Source: Erwinia_E haradaeae_H
GTDB taxonomy: Bacteria > Pseudomonadota > Gammaproteobacteria > Enterobacterales > Enterobacteriaceae
Length of the DNA stretch: 64,000 nucleotides
NCBI RefSeq assembly: GCF_900698885.1
Contig: NZ_LR217705.1
Span: forward strand, 806,001 to 870,000
Direction: 5' to 3'
Shown: positions 45,095-56,650 of the stretch, piece after piece
Layout: each line of letters begins with the position of its first letter
Numbering within the stretch: the first letter of the stretch is position 1
Notes under the pieces: generated by a model
The model's database searches: none
Told to the model about the DNA's origin: nothing
What the model saw: the letters and a program-made list of their open reading frames with translations, nothing else
Position numbers and translations under genes: made by a program

Positions 45095-45304
45095 ATGGCA
45101 AAGATTAAAGGTCAGGTAAAGTGGTTTAACGAGTCTAAAGGTTTTGGTTTTATTACTCCTGCTGATGGAAGTAAAGATGTTTTTGTGCATTTTTCTGCTA
45201 TTCAGGGTAACGGGTTTAAGACTCTTGCTGAAGGTCAAAGCGTGGAATTTGAAATTCAAGATGGACAGAAAGGCCCCGCTGCCGTGAACGTTAGCGCGAT
45301 CTGA
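45095..45304 (+). CDS. cspC: Cold-shock-like protein CspC
   Basis: RNA-binding OB-fold protein that stabilises stress mRNAs and melts RNA structure. It has 69 residues and is almost identical to E. coli Csp[24 protein letters not shown] motifs KGFGFI and VFVHFSAI, ending [10 protein letters not shown]. An AAGGA ribosome-binding site lies nine bases upstream. It is a single-gene unit with its own strong terminator, inside a large inverted repeat. The high conservation contrasts with the decayed sequence around it. Confidence 0.97.
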   Translation: MAKIKGQVKWFNESKGFGFITPADGSKDVFVHFSAIQGNGFKTLAEGQSVEFEIQDGQKGPAAVNVSAI

Positions 45305-45380
45305 TATTGATTAGAGTTTGTTGTGATTTTATTAAAGTAATCTAAACTGAAATCTTGACATAACCTTAATACCACATCCG

Positions 45381-45408
45381 GCCCCGTCAGAAATGACGGG
45401 GCTTTTAT
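45381..45408 (+). terminator. Strong intrinsic terminator of cspC
   Basis: Perfect 9-bp GC-rich stem GCCCCGTCA / TGACGGGGC closed by a GAAA tetraloop and followed by TTTTAT. One of the two clearest terminators in the window. Confidence 0.95.
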
Positions 45409-45655
45409 AATATTATTTACTAATTAAATATACAGCTCATCTATCTTCGTTAATTCTATTTTTAATTAAGCACTTCTTTAATGATGGTTATTTTTCACTA
45501 ATAAACTTATGCAGAACATGTTATTCTCTAAAAAACCACATATTTTGCTCCACAGGTGGCTATCGGTTATATTTTATCATTTTCTTTCATCTTGATACAC
45601 CCCGCTATTCAGAATCCAGTCAACATATTCACTTTGTAAAAATTTATTGTACCTT

Positions 45656-45837
45656 ACAGGCATGAGCAATACAGGCATGAGCAATAAATAAAATTTCTAG
45701 CAGAAATCTTTTGCTAATTTTTTAGAAACTTATTTCTCAATGTTTCTAGATTGTCTAAACAAGAAAAAGGTACACTAGTAAATATCATAAATATTTACTT
45801 TTAATCTTGCATCAATTTGATCTTGCATCAATCTCTG
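45656..45837 (-). repeat. Right arm of inverted repeat flanking cspC
   Basis: Reverse complement of 44319-44470. This arm carries two extra tandem duplications absent from the left arm: ACAGGCATGAGCAAT twice (45656-45685) and ATCTTGCATCAATTTG followed by a near copy (45804-45835). Confidence 0.93.
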
Positions 45838-46648
45838 ACTATATTGATCATCATTGTAGCTTCTATAGAACTTTTGCATAATACTGATACAATATTCATC
45901 TACATATCATGAAAGGATCTTATAATTTTAAAAAAAATTTTTACTTTATACGTTTACATTAGCGGGCAATTAACCTAACTATAGATATGCTTATAATTTT
46001 ATTATCTATAAATAAAGTGTACTAGTCTCAATATATCTAAAAATCCGATAGTTGCACTTTGTAAAATTTATAGAATTTAGCATATTAAACATATTATAGG
46101 CAGATTAATTTATTACTAATTCAAAAATAATAATGTCATGTTTTGTAAAAACTTTTATACATTGAAAATGATTTTACAAAAACACTCATAAAAATATTTC
46201 TATTATATATTCTATGGTTAATAATTTTATTTTTAACGTTTAATTATGATTTAAGTCTTTTATAGAAAAATAACGGATGCAAACATTAAGTGTTTTAATA
46301 AATTTCTCAGACTTTCTATATGAAATTATAAAAAAATACTAGAAGAATTTTTACTTATCTTAGCTATGCTTAAAACCTAATTGAATTATATACATAATAA
46401 AAAGATACCTTCCAAAAATCAGCATATCATATCTTTTTTTAAAAATCAGGATACTTTAAAATAAAAAACTGCTAAAATATTAGCATATTTTGTTATAACA
46501 TGCACTAAAAGTAAATAAATGTAAGGCTAGTAACCTGCAAAATTCATTCAGAATGCACATTCTAGTACTAATGTGGTAAGTACTGTATTATATGACAATA
46601 TCAAAATTATATCGTATGTATTACGTATTAGTAGGTTAGTAGGAAACC
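45838..46648. other. Spacer upstream of hemF
   Basis: No gene. AAAAAGATA...TATCTTTTTTT around 46399-46441 could form a weak stem with a long loop and a T-run on the plus strand. Confidence 0.45.
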
Positions 46649-47566
46649 ATGATAGACACACCAGATATTACTCTAGTTAAAAAATTCTTGATTACTCTTC
46701 AAGAAGATATTTGCCAAAAATTAGAAAAAGTAGACTACACAGGCATCTTCCTTAAAGATACCTGGCAATCGCCAGGAAAAGGAGCAGGGTGCAGCTGCAT
46801 TCTCAGAAATGGAACAATATTTGAACAGATAGGCGTCAATTTTTCACATGTTTATGGAAATTCAATGCCTGTCTTTGCTACAGCAAACCGTCCTGATCTG
46901 ACTGGTTGTGAATTCGAAGCAGTAGGTATCTCAGTGGTCATTCATCCTTGTAATCCTTATGTGCCTAGTAGCCATGCCAATATACGTTTCTTTATAGCAA
47001 AAAGACCAAAAAACGCTCAGCCTATTTGGTGGTTTGGTGGTGGATTTGACTTAACACCATATTATGGTTTTTCTGAAGATGTTGTTTTTTGGCATAAAAC
47101 TGCCTATAATCTTTGTCAACCTTTTGGTGATGATTTATACGTACGCTATAAAAAATGGTGCGATGACTATTTTTATCTTCAACATAGAAACGAGCAGCGT
47201 GGTGTGGGGGGATTATTCTTTGATGATCTGCATATGAATGGCTTTAATCACAGCTTTAAATTTGCGCAAGCTGTAGGTCATAGTTTTTGTGATGCCTATA
47301 TACCAATTCTTGAAAAACGCAAAGCATTGAAGTGGGGTAATCGAGAGCGTAATTTTCAGCTTTATCGCCGCGGTCGTTATGTTGAATTTAATCTTGTGTA
47401 TGATCGTGGTACATTATTTGGCCTTCATTCTGGAGGACGTATAGAGTCAATTTTTATATCTATGCCACCGTTTGCTCGTTGGGAATATGACTATAAACCT
47501 CAAAAAGGCAGTCCAGAAGCAAAACTTTATCGTGATTTTTTAATAGTTAAGGATTGGCTGCAGTAA
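46649..47566 (+). CDS. hemF: Coproporphyrinogen III oxidase, aerobic
   Basis: Oxygen-dependent step of haem synthesis converting coproporphyrinogen III to protoporphyrinogen IX. It has 305 residues (E. coli 299). Signatures: [46 protein letters not shown] and [20 protein letters not shown] with the active-site arginine and histidine context. It stands alone with an AGGA ribosome-binding site. Its use of oxygen fits the cytochrome bo3 operon in the same window. Confidence 0.97.
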   Translation: MIDTPDITLVKKFLITLQEDICQKLEKVDYTGIFLKDTWQSPGKGAGCSCILRNGTIFEQIGVNFSHVYGNSMPVFATANRPDLTGCEFEAVGISVVIHPCNPYVPSSHANIRFFIAKRPKNAQPIWWFGGGFDLTPYYGFSEDVVFWHKTAYNLCQPFGDDLYVRYKKWCDDYFYLQHRNEQRGVGGLFFDDLHMNGFNHSFKFAQAVGHSFCDAYIPILEKRKALKWGNRERNFQLYRRGRYVEFNLVYDRGTLFGLHSGGRIESIFISMPPFARWEYDYKPQKGSPEAKLYRDFLIVKDWLQ

Positions 47567-48421
47567 AAATAACATTGAATATATCTGTATTATATGATAT
47601 AATCATATGGTAAAATTTTATAATTTTTAAAATAGTTTTATAATATTTGGAATATTACTAAAAGCTCCAAAAAATATATTATCTAATATCTAATAGTATA
47701 ATTAAATTTTTATACATTCAAGCATGATAAAGGTATATATCAAAATTTATATATACAATGATAAAATTAGATACTCAACAAGAAATACACTTGTATATCT
47801 TAAAAAAGTTCTAAATCTTTCAATGTTGAGACATTATCAATATTCATCATTATTCCAATGATTCTATCATCATGATATAAATACAAATACATGATATAAA
47901 TACTAATTATATAGGATATCTGACCTCTTCTCTTTAACTAACTTGACTTTGCTATTTTAATTTTTCTAATATTTTTCTAATATATTATATTTATATTTAT
48001 ATAGGTTATATAAGTCTAATTTTTATTAGTAAAATAGAATTGTTATTGTTTTATGATTAACATTTAATACAGTATCTCATTGTATACTATATTAGATCGT
48101 AATACATCAACGCCATGCAAAGTGCATATTAAACATAGAGCATTACCTAATGTGCAAACTACAAGAAATATACCTCTGCAATAGAATTCTCGAAGATTAT
48201 ATTAAATCTATCAACTGGAGCAAAGAATTCGTATCTATTCAAAAGAAACACATTAAGTGATATAATATCATACTTTAAACTTACCTTTATCTATTAGATA
48301 ATTTTCAGGTAATCTGCCGAACTATTGCTACATACCTTCTACTATATGCCATGCCTTCATCAATACATGGTATTGGCATATCAATATAAGAGTGAAAGCA
48401 CCTTAAAAGTGATCTAGAATA
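47567..48421. other. Spacer between hemF and sstT
   Basis: AT-rich, no gene seen. It has partial tandem copies of ATGATATAAATAC near 47870-47912 and TTTTTCTAATA near 47960-47985. Confidence 0.5.
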
Positions 48422-49708
48422 ATGAAAAAAGAGTATAATATGCGTTTAAAATTAAGCTTAATCACGCAAATTATGATCGGATTAGCATGTGGCATTTCTT
48501 TTGCTTGGTTATCAAAAAGTCATGCAGTAGAGGCTGGGATACTGGGAGAATTATTCATAAATGCATTAAAAGCAATCGCCCCTATATTAGTCTTAATGCT
48601 GATTCTTACCTCTATCTCTAGTTATCATAAAAGAAAAAATAGTAATATTCGTCAAATTATAATACTGTACCTACTGAGCACATTTACTGCTTCGATAGTA
48701 GCTTTAATCGCTAGCTATTTAATTCCACAAAACCTAATATTAAAAACTTCTACTATTAATGTGTTAACACCTCCTTCTAGTATTTTAAAGATTTTACATG
48801 GTTTTGTGATTAGTATGATCACAAATCTCATTGAAGCATTACTGACTGCTAATTATATTAGTATTCTTATTTGGGGAATAGGATTAGGATTTGCATTTCG
48901 AAATAGCAGTGATAATACACACGCTTTTTTGAATGATATTTCAAAAGCAATTACAAAATTAGTTTGTATTATTATGAAATTCGCACCAATTGGTATATTT
49001 GGCCTCATATCATCCAGCCTAGCCTCTACTGGATTTCATGTAGTATGGCAATATGCACATCTAATTAGTTTATTGATCGGATGTATGCTTTTTATTGCAT
49101 TACTTCTCAACCCTATACTGGTATGGTGGCATATTCGTCGCAATCCTTATCCATTAGTTTTTACCTGTCTTCGCGAAAGTGGAATCACTGCCTTTTTTAC
49201 TCGCAGCTCAGTAGCCAATATTCCAGTAAATATGGCTCTTGCAAAAAAACTAGGCTTAAACCAAAATACATATACAGCATCTATTCCAATTGGAGCAAAT
49301 ATTAGTATGGCGGGAGCATCTATAACAATTACAGTAATGACATTAGCAACCCTACATACTTTGCACATGAACTTGCATATCTCTAGCGCGATGCTACTTA
49401 GCATTGTAGCTTCTATCTGTGCATGTGGAGCATCAGCTATAGCAGGAGGATCACTTCTTCTGATACCGCTAGTTTGTAATATGTTTGGCATTCCCCATGA
49501 AGTAGCAATGCAAGTAATTGGGATTGGTTTTATTATTAGTGTCTTGCAAGATTCCGCAGAAACTGCATTGAATTCATCAGCAGGTATTTTATTTACTGCT
49601 GCTGTGTGTATAGCCGAAGAAGATCAACGTGAGAAACCAATCCAATTTTCTACTGCAGTATCACCTTGTTTAGATAAGCAAGGCATTCATAAAACAAAAA
49701 ATCATTGA
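48422..49708 (+). CDS. sstT: Serine/threonine:sodium symporter SstT
   Basis: Inner-membrane DAACS-family transporter importing serine and threonine with Na+. It has 428 residues (E. coli 414). Eight or more membrane segments and two re-entrant loops are expected; RSSVANIPVNMALAKKL and PIGANISMAGASITITVMTL are the conserved hairpin and TM7 motifs, and DSAETALNSSAGILFTAA the C-terminal substrate site. The start at 48422 has a weak ribosome-binding site; ATG at 48440 (MRLKLSLITQ) has AAAGAG upstream and may be the real one. Confidence 0.95.
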   Translation: MKKEYNMRLKLSLITQIMIGLACGISFAWLSKSHAVEAGILGELFINALKAIAPILVLMLILTSISSYHKRKNSNIRQIIILYLLSTFTASIVALIASYLIPQNLILKTSTINVLTPPSSILKILHGFVISMITNLIEALLTANYISILIWGIGLGFAFRNSSDNTHAFLNDISKAITKLVCIIMKFAPIGIFGLISSSLASTGFHVVWQYAHLISLLIGCMLFIALLLNPILVWWHIRRNPYPLVFTCLRESGITAFFTRSSVANIPVNMALAKKLGLNQNTYTASIPIGANISMAGASITITVMTLATLHTLHMNLHISSAMLLSIVASICACGASAIAGGSLLLIPLVCNMFGIPHEVAMQVIGIGFIISVLQDSAETALNSSAGILFTAAVCIAEEDQREKPIQFSTAVSPCLDKQGIHKTKNH

Positions 49709-50546
49709 TAATCTATATACATATACTATACAGCATCATAAAATATGTTGGGTATACTAAAATAGTGTATTTATACTAAAATGTGCTCGAATAACCAGTA
49801 AAATAATATATTTTTATTTGTATATAATCTTTTCTTAATTAGTATATTATGAAAATAATGCATAATAATAAGGATTACTTAATAGTATATCAGTCACACA
49901 ATATTAATCAGAACTGATAAAACTAAATAGATTCTATCATTAATAGAATATAATTTAATAGAATATAATTCTCATTAAATTTAAATACTGATATGCATTA
50001 AGGGTTTTCATGCATATAATATACATTATATTCTAAAATTTATTATAATCAGACTATAGTCACAAATATTTATCTTGATTCTATCATAGATTACATACGT
50101 AAATTTTACGATGCTATGATAGAGAGATTTATACCCTAGAGATTTTATCCAGAAAAATCAAATCAATCAAGCAATACTTAAGATAAGTTATGATACAATC
50201 ATATAAATTAAAATTCTGTATCCTTACTCTATAAATTTCACTATTAGATAGGTCTTACATTCTCAAAAACTACCATAAATATTGTAATACTTTGCATTAC
50301 ACATGACTAAATAATCACGCTCTCATTTGTATTTTCTATATCATTAAGAAAAATTGTACAAAATTATTACCTATAAAAACAAAAAGTTATACATGTAGTA
50401 TCATATACTCTGTTAATTTAACTAAATCAATATGTATACAGAATAAGCTCTTGGTTACGTAATTTATATGCTTAGCTAATATTTCTAGAGAGTAATTTAC
50501 TTTTTTCAAAGAATCTTTTTACGCTTTTGTTACACATATATAGTTT
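49709..50546. other. Spacer between convergent sstT and mdlB
   Basis: No gene; AT-rich with a short tandem AATAGAATATAATTT near 49945-49975. No clear terminator is visible. Confidence 0.5.
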
Positions 50547-52301
50547 TCACGTAACTGCACACTTTGCACTAACTAGCTGCAAACGATACATTTGCCAATA
50601 CCTGCCTCGCATTGCTAATAATGTTTGGTGGTTACCTTTCTCGACTATCTGACCTCGATGTAATACAAGAATAGTATCTGCCTCAGTAATCGTTGAAAGT
50701 CGATGAGCAATAACTACTAATGTAGTACGCTGCCGAACTAAACATAACGCTTTTTGAATCGCTTGTTCTGTTCCAGAATCAATATTAGCAGTAGCTTCAT
50801 CTAAAATCAGTATCTGTGGGATAATAACTAATACCCTTGCTATAGCTAATAGTTGCTTTTGCCCAATAGATAAGCAGTTACCTTGCTCCCCTAGTTCTGT
50901 AAAAATACCTTGAGGCATAGAGCGCGCAAGGTCGTCTAATTGTACCGCACTTAACACATCCCATACTGCCTGCTCAGTAATATCTCTACCTAAGCTTACA
51001 TTAGAAAACAAAGTATCTGCTAAAACTACTGGATCCTGCTGAACCATTGCTATACTATTTCTTAATGCAGAATGACTTAACGAAGAAATTGATCTACTAT
51101 CAAGATATATCTCACCGTCACTCAAAGGATAATATCCCATCAACAAATTAGCTAATGTGCTTTTTCCGCTTCCAGTCTGCCCAACTAATGCCACAAAATG
51201 ACGTTCTGGTATTGATATGTTAATTTTTTTTAACACAGGATAACCAGAACGATAGCTAAATGTAAGATTAAAAATATCAATCTTTCCGCCACTTAATGGC
51301 TGAATATCTTTACCATAAGGTTGATGAGGTGAATCCATTAGCTCAAAAATTCTCTCACCTGCTACAGCAGCCTGCTGCAAAATCGACTGCTGCGTAGTAA
51401 TTTCAATCAGTGGCTCATTAAGACGAGAAAGGTAATTAATAAAAGCATATAAAATTCCAACTTCTATTGTGCTATCTGACGAACAGCCATATAACATCAT
51501 CAATCCACATAATATTAACGCAGAAAAAAGACTAAGAAGAGGTCTTAATAAAAAACCCTCTAGTCGGATAATATCCATACGCGCTCTATAATGTAAGCGG
51601 CTGGCCTTACCCATGCGTTTACCAAAACGATCCTGTTGGCGAAATTGCTGGATAATGCTCATGCCATTAATAACTTCATTAAAACTATTATTAATATCCG
51701 CTAAACAACTCCGCAATCGTCGAACAATTGGCGTACTGTGGCGTTGATATATTAGCATAACTGTTAAAACTGCTGGAAAAATAGTGATTGCTACTAAAGC
51801 CATACGCCAATTAAGAGTAAACATTGCTATGAGCATAGATCCAACTAGCGCGGCACTACGTAGTGCAGTCGAAACCACAGTTACATACAAATCCCGAACT
51901 ACTTCGGTGTCATTAGTAACCCTAGAGATAATTTGACCAACAGGTTGCATATCAAAAGCACTTAATGGCTGACGCAAAGCTGCATCCATAACATTAGTAC
52001 GCAAATGTTGTACAACTCCCACTGCAACTTGATTAAACCATAATGCTTGCCAATAGTATAGCAATGCCGCAAATACCTGAAGCAGGAGATAACTTATAAT
52101 AATTACGCCAGAAAAAAAATTAAAAGGCATGTGACGTTCATCAATTTGATCAATAAAATAGCTAATTAAAACTGATCCTAATACTTCAGACCCAGCAGCA
52201 ACCCATAACATAATTACTGCCCAGCAGAGTGATTTTTTCCATGGAGCACCATAAGACAGGAGTCGTTTAATAGTTGGCCAGAGCCGAATAGAATTACTCA
52301 T
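50547..52301 (-). CDS. mdlB: ABC exporter half-transporter MdlB
   Basis: Multidrug-like ABC half-transporter expected to pair with MdlA. It has 584 residues (E. coli 593). Six membrane segments cover about residues 20-310, then the nucleotide-binding domain with Walker [10 protein letters not shown], signature [15 protein letters not shown] (a variant of LSGGQ), Walker [12 protein letters not shown] and the switch histidine in VIAHRLSTI. The start overlaps the mdlA stop by eight bases. The substrate is unknown; in symbionts this pair is often among the few exporters kept. Confidence 0.93.
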   Translation of the reverse strand: MSNSIRLWPTIKRLLSYGAPWKKSLCWAVIMLWVAAGSEVLGSVLISYFIDQIDERHMPFNFFSGVIIISYLLLQVFAALLYYWQALWFNQVAVGVVQHLRTNVMDAALRQPLSAFDMQPVGQIISRVTNDTEVVRDLYVTVVSTALRSAALVGSMLIAMFTLNWRMALVAITIFPAVLTVMLIYQRHSTPIVRRLRSCLADINNSFNEVINGMSIIQQFRQQDRFGKRMGKASRLHYRARMDIIRLEGFLLRPLLSLFSALILCGLMMLYGCSSDSTIEVGILYAFINYLSRLNEPLIEITTQQSILQQAAVAGERIFELMDSPHQPYGKDIQPLSGGKIDIFNLTFSYRSGYPVLKKINISIPERHFVALVGQTGSGKSTLANLLMGYYPLSDGEIYLDSRSISSLSHSALRNSIAMVQQDPVVLADTLFSNVSLGRDITEQAVWDVLSAVQLDDLARSMPQGIFTELGEQGNCLSIGQKQLLAIARVLVIIPQILILDEATANIDSGTEQAIQKALCLVRQRTTLVVIAHRLSTITEADTILVLHRGQIVEKGNHQTLLAMRGRYWQMYRLQLVSAKCAVT

Positions 52302-54063
52302 GAGGAGCTCTGCATGCTATATTATCTTGACCTAGTTCCTCTTCTAACTGCTGATAACGATGCATCTCTCGATACCAACCTTTTCTGGAAATTAATTGTT
52401 GATGATCCCCACGCTGTATTACTGTGCCATTCTGTAACACTAAAATTTCATTCGCCTCAGATAAAACAGATAGACGATGAGCTGTAATAATTACTGTACG
52501 CTTTTCTCCCCAATGCCGTAAGTTATGCATAATTTTATACTCAGTTCGACCATCTACAGCAGAGAGAGCATCATCTAATATAAGAATTTCAGCATTTAAT
52601 AATAATGCTCGAGCAATAGCAATCCGTTGTTTTTGCCCACCAGACAGCATGATTCCACGCTCACCAACTTCTGTGTCATACCCCTGAGGTAAATGTAATA
52701 TATCTTCATGAACATGAGCAAGGCGAGCTACATATTCAATATCATGCTGTGTAGCTGCAGGACTACCTAAAGCAATATTCTGCGCCACACTGTCAGAAAA
52801 TAAAAATGGGGTCTGACTTGCTACTGCCAACCTGCTACGCCAAATATCTAAACGTAACTCAGATAGGGGGATATTATGAAACTGAATTTCACCGGAATCA
52901 ATGTCGAAATGACGCTGAATTAAACTTAAAAAAGTGCTTTTTCCAGATCCAGTTGGCCCGCACAAACCAAGCATTTGTCCTGGCTGAATAGTGATATTTA
53001 AATTAAATAATGCGATTTTATTAGAGTTAGGATAACAAAATCTTTGGATAGAAATTTTTAAAAGACCACGATCCTTTGGTAATGTTTTATTACCATCAGG
53101 CACTACTGGCGCCTCTTGCAGCAACGCATAAATCCGACTCCAGGCTGCACTACCGCGTTCTACAATATTAAACATCCACGCAAATGCTAACATTGGCCAA
53201 ATCATTAAACCAAGGTACATTATAAAACTAGTGAGTTGCCCAAGAGTCATAGATCGATGACATACCATCCAGCTACCCCCAACAACTGCCAGTAGACTGG
53301 ATATTGCCACAAAAAGATAAATTGTTGGATCAAAACGCGCATCAATACGAGCTGCACGTAAATTTTGATCTCCTGTATCTTTCGCAATAATAGCAAATTT
53401 ATCTGATTGATGACCTTCTAAACCAAATGCTTTAATCATTCGGATACTACTTAAACTTTCTTGAGTTTGATCGTTTAGTGAAGAAAAAGCAGCTTGCACC
53501 TTTTTAAAACGATTATGTAATTGTTGTCCATAACATTTAATTATTAACGCCATGATAGGCATCGGAATTAAAGCCAGTAAAGTAAGACTCAAGCTAATTT
53601 GATGGATCATAACTACTAAAACTGTGAAACCCATCACTACAGAATCCACTAAAGTTAAAAATCCCTCTCCAGCAGCAAAAACCACACAATCTACATCATT
53701 AGTGGCCCTTGCAATCAAATCACCAGTTCGATGTCGTAAATAAAAAGCAGGGTTCTGTCGACTGAGCTTCTGATAAAAACCGTCACGCAGTTCTACCGCA
53801 AGGTGATAAGAAGCTCCAAACAATAATATACGCCATATATAATGGAGAAAATATACAAGAATTGCTGTAAGTAACATTACAACAATCCACTTTATGAGTT
53901 GGAAATTGCTAAAACCCCCTTGCTTAACACCATCTACAATTTTACCAACAATGTGCGGTGGAAAAAGTTTAAGCACAGCGATTATAAGCAAAAGTAAAAC
54001 AGCACCAAAATAACGGCGCCATTCTCGCAAAAAATACCAACTTAATTGGCTAAACAATTGCAC
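52294..54063 (-). CDS. mdlA: ABC exporter half-transporter MdlA
   Basis: Partner of MdlB, 589 residues (E. coli 590). The N-terminus [20 protein letters not shown] matches closely. The transmembrane domain includes [18 protein letters not shown]; the nucleotide-binding domain has [41 protein letters not shown] and TAHRLSVL. It lies 49 bases downstream of decR, as in the E. coli decR-mdlA-mdlB order. Confidence 0.94.
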   Translation of the reverse strand: MQLFSQLSWYFLREWRRYFGAVLLLLIIAVLKLFPPHIVGKIVDGVKQGGFSNFQLIKWIVVMLLTAILVYFLHYIWRILLFGASYHLAVELRDGFYQKLSRQNPAFYLRHRTGDLIARATNDVDCVVFAAGEGFLTLVDSVVMGFTVLVVMIHQISLSLTLLALIPMPIMALIIKCYGQQLHNRFKKVQAAFSSLNDQTQESLSSIRMIKAFGLEGHQSDKFAIIAKDTGDQNLRAARIDARFDPTIYLFVAISSLLAVVGGSWMVCHRSMTLGQLTSFIMYLGLMIWPMLAFAWMFNIVERGSAAWSRIYALLQEAPVVPDGNKTLPKDRGLLKISIQRFCYPNSNKIALFNLNITIQPGQMLGLCGPTGSGKSTFLSLIQRHFDIDSGEIQFHNIPLSELRLDIWRSRLAVASQTPFLFSDSVAQNIALGSPAATQHDIEYVARLAHVHEDILHLPQGYDTEVGERGIMLSGGQKQRIAIARALLLNAEILILDDALSAVDGRTEYKIMHNLRHWGEKRTVIITAHRLSVLSEANEILVLQNGTVIQRGDHQQLISRKGWYREMHRYQQLEEELGQDNIACRAPHE

Positions 54064-54112
54064 TAGAAAAAATCCTGATTATCAACTGAATTAGCAAGAT
54101 TAAAACTACCAC

Positions 54113-54586
54113 TTAAATAGAAACCGGTAGAGCAGTGGTGTATTTTATTTCTTCCATTGCGAAACTTGAAGTCACATCAAGCAAAGCAGGGACTCCATTG
54201 AGTAGTTTTTTATAAAAAATATCATAACTTTTTATATTAGCTACTTGCACCCTCAAGAAATAATCATACTCCCCAGCCATACGATACAAACCCATAACTT
54301 CTGGCATGGTTTTTACTACACTAACAAACTGATAAAACCAGTCCCGACTATGCTGATTAGTTTTAATTAAGACAAAAACAGTAACATCCAAACCTAACTT
54401 CTTACTATCTAGAAGTGCTACTCGTGCCCGAATATAACCTTCATCCTCTAATCTTTTCAAACGTTTCCAGCAAGGGGTTGTTGTAAGACAGATGTGCTCT
54501 GCTAAGACCTGTAAAGACAAAGTACAATCCTGTTGCAAAAAGTTTAACAATAAACGATCTTTTTTATCCAGCATTATGGGTAGCAA
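54113..54586 (-). CDS. decR: Lrp/AsnC-family transcriptional regulator DecR (YbaO)
   Basis: In E. coli DecR activates cysteine detoxification genes in response to cysteine. Here there are 157 residues (E. coli 152). It has an N-terminal helix-turn-helix ([21 protein letters not shown]) and a C-terminal RAM ligand/oligomer domain ([20 protein letters not shown]). The best start is TTG at 54586, because AAGGAG lies six bases upstream of it; the internal ATG at 54574 matches the E. coli N-terminus MLDK but has that site too far away. Specific regulators are rare in reduced symbionts, so its retention is notable. Confidence 0.92.
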   Translation of the reverse strand: MLPIMLDKKDRLLLNFLQQDCTLSLQVLAEHICLTTTPCWKRLKRLEDEGYIRARVALLDSKKLGLDVTVFVLIKTNQHSRDWFYQFVSVVKTMPEVMGLYRMAGEYDYFLRVQVANIKSYDIFYKKLLNGVPALLDVTSSFAMEEIKYTTALPVSI

Positions 54587-54694
54587 AATATTCTCCTTTT
54601 ACTTATCTTAGAAGTAGGATTTTAGCAACCTTTTCTCCTAGTATCTCGTTAGTCTGACCTATACACTAAACTGACTACACAAATCGGAGGAAGG
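54587..54694. promoter_or_regulatory. Divergent decR / EamA intergenic region
   Basis: One 108-base region must carry the promoters for both divergent genes. TATACA (about 54660-54665) could be a -10 element for the transporter. No Lrp-type palindrome can be assigned with confidence. Confidence 0.4.
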
Positions 54695-55600
54695 ATGAAA
54701 AGAAAAATTTATCATAACCTTTTAATAATAGGTTTATTTATAACTGTTTGTCTTACCTGGGGTACAACATGGATAGCCATGAAGATTACCGTCTCTACAG
54801 TGCCGCCTATTCTTGCCACCGGACTGCGATTCCTTTGTGCTGCTCCGCTGCTATTACTTCTGGCTTATTATAAAAAAGCCCCATTATTGTTTCCATCTGG
54901 CCAATTTGGTTTTCAATTATGCGTTACACTGTTCTACTTTGCCATACCTTTTACTTTAATGCTCTATGGCGAACGTTATACTTCTTCTAGTCTAGCATCT
55001 ATTATTTTTGCTACAATGCCAGCTGCTGTTTTAACGTTATCCCTGATCATACTAAGAGAACGCGCAACTGTACGACAAATACTTGGCTTGGCTATCAGCA
55101 TTGTAACCTTAAGTATTATTTTATGGTATGAAGGCCACTCCAGCATAAAAAATCAACTATGTGGTATAGTAGCACTCTTAATAGCAGTACTTATGCATGC
55201 TATTATGTACGTCCAATGCAAAAAACGTTGTGTTGGAATTTCTGTTCTGAGCTATAATGCCTTACCTTCTTTGGGTGCTGGTGTACTACTAACAGCACTT
55301 GGATTAAATGAATCACCTAATTTTCATACATTTACTTTACAATCACTTCTATCAATAAGTTACCTAGGTATTGTTGCTGGTGTTGGAGGAGTTCTGGCAT
55401 ATTTTTCTCTACAAAAAATTACCCAGCCTTTTAAGGCATCTTTAGTTTTTATGATTTTTCCAATAATATCAGTAATATTAGACAATATAATTAACGGAAG
55501 TAGCATTAGTTATCAATCCATAATCTTGCTAATTCCTTTTCTACTTGGAATGATCCTTATATTATTGCATCGTCATCCTGAGAGACCCAACGCTTTGTGA
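54695..55600 (+). CDS. EamA/DMT-superfamily transporter
   Basis: Inner-membrane protein of 301 residues with about ten membrane segments and two EamA repeats. The first begins LTWGTTWIAMKITVSTVPP with ATGLRFLCAAPLLLL; the second starts near residue 155. Family members export amino acids or related metabolites; the exact substrate cannot be read from sequence. It has a very strong GGAGGAAGG ribosome-binding site and is divergent from decR with only 108 bases between the start codons, so DecR may control it. I recognise the family but not a specific E. coli orthologue with certainty. Confidence 0.85.
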   Translation: MKRKIYHNLLIIGLFITVCLTWGTTWIAMKITVSTVPPILATGLRFLCAAPLLLLLAYYKKAPLLFPSGQFGFQLCVTLFYFAIPFTLMLYGERYTSSSLASIIFATMPAAVLTLSLIILRERATVRQILGLAISIVTLSIILWYEGHSSIKNQLCGIVALLIAVLMHAIMYVQCKKRCVGISVLSYNALPSLGAGVLLTALGLNESPNFHTFTLQSLLSISYLGIVAGVGGVLAYFSLQKITQPFKASLVFMIFPIISVILDNIINGSSISYQSIILLIPFLLGMILILLHRHPERPNAL

Positions 55601-55903
55601 TTTAATTATGTCTAAAAACATTCTCTCAACTTAACATGATTGCTCATCCCTAAGTACCTCTAACAAAAACATAATCATACTATGTAGATAGCTCATAATC
55701 TGTTTGCTTGAATCTTACCAAACTAACGCGTAAGATTTTATAGTTGTAGCATATAAAATTACCTATATCTCTCTATTATTTATAATACCTATTTTAAATT
55801 TAGGTAAGGCATTAACAATTAGGTAAAATTATTAATTATTATGAGATAATTCTGCTCTGAAATACTACCTCTACGTCAATAGTAAAAATAAATAATATTG
55901 CTA

Positions 55904-55939
55904 TTTAGATAGAACAAAACGTTTAGATGGAACAAAACG
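55904..55939. repeat. 18-bp tandem duplication
   Basis: TTTAGATAGAACAAAACG followed by a copy with one substitution. Confidence 0.9.
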
Positions 55940-56597
55940 TGCTTTAGATAGGTATTTAAATTGCATGTATCATATGAAATTATAATTAAGATTATAAAAC
56001 AGAAAGCAACCTGTAACTTATTTTTATAATTTTACAAAAACAAAAAAAACAACAATAACATGATCTACATAGACCAATTAGTATTAATTCAGATAATAAA
56101 GGTTTCAATAAAGATAGTTAAGAAAAAAATTAGAAAAATTGATTACATAATACTCAAAAATACTAATTAAAAATGATTAAGAAATAAAAAATCTTAAAAA
56201 TAACAAGGCTTCTGCCAACCAAAAATCTGATGCACATATTTTTTAAAATAGCAGTATTTATCTTTTGATAAAAAACACAAAAACTATCATTACAATATTT
56301 ATCAAAAAACTAAATGTATGATTGGTTAATCAGAACCACCCATGATAATAAAAATTATCGTATTATTAAAATATTTTTTCTCTTCTGAAAAGCATTTAAG
56401 AAAAAAAATTTAATAATAAACAAATTCAAAAAAATAAGATAACTACTCAAAAAAAACAATTTAAAAAGCAACGGGATTCTATGTCTTACTCGTATCACCA
56501 CCGTCACTGCATCATAAATTGTCTATAATAATATTGCAGACCTTACAGAGTACATGGTAAGTAATTAATATTTCTTGTAACACTAGATATAGAAAAT

Positions 56598-56650
56598 AGT
56601 ATCTAATAAAGTATCTAATAATTTACTGGTAAGAAAAACTGGTAAGAAAA
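56598..56650. repeat. Two adjacent perfect tandem duplications
   Basis: AGTATCTAATAA twice (56598-56621), then ACTGGTAAGAAAA twice (56625-56650). Confidence 0.9.

Noticed and set aside
44319..45837. Insertion sequence around cspC
   Set aside because: The interior encodes only cspC and a yobF remnant, with no transposase and no target-site duplication that I can identify.
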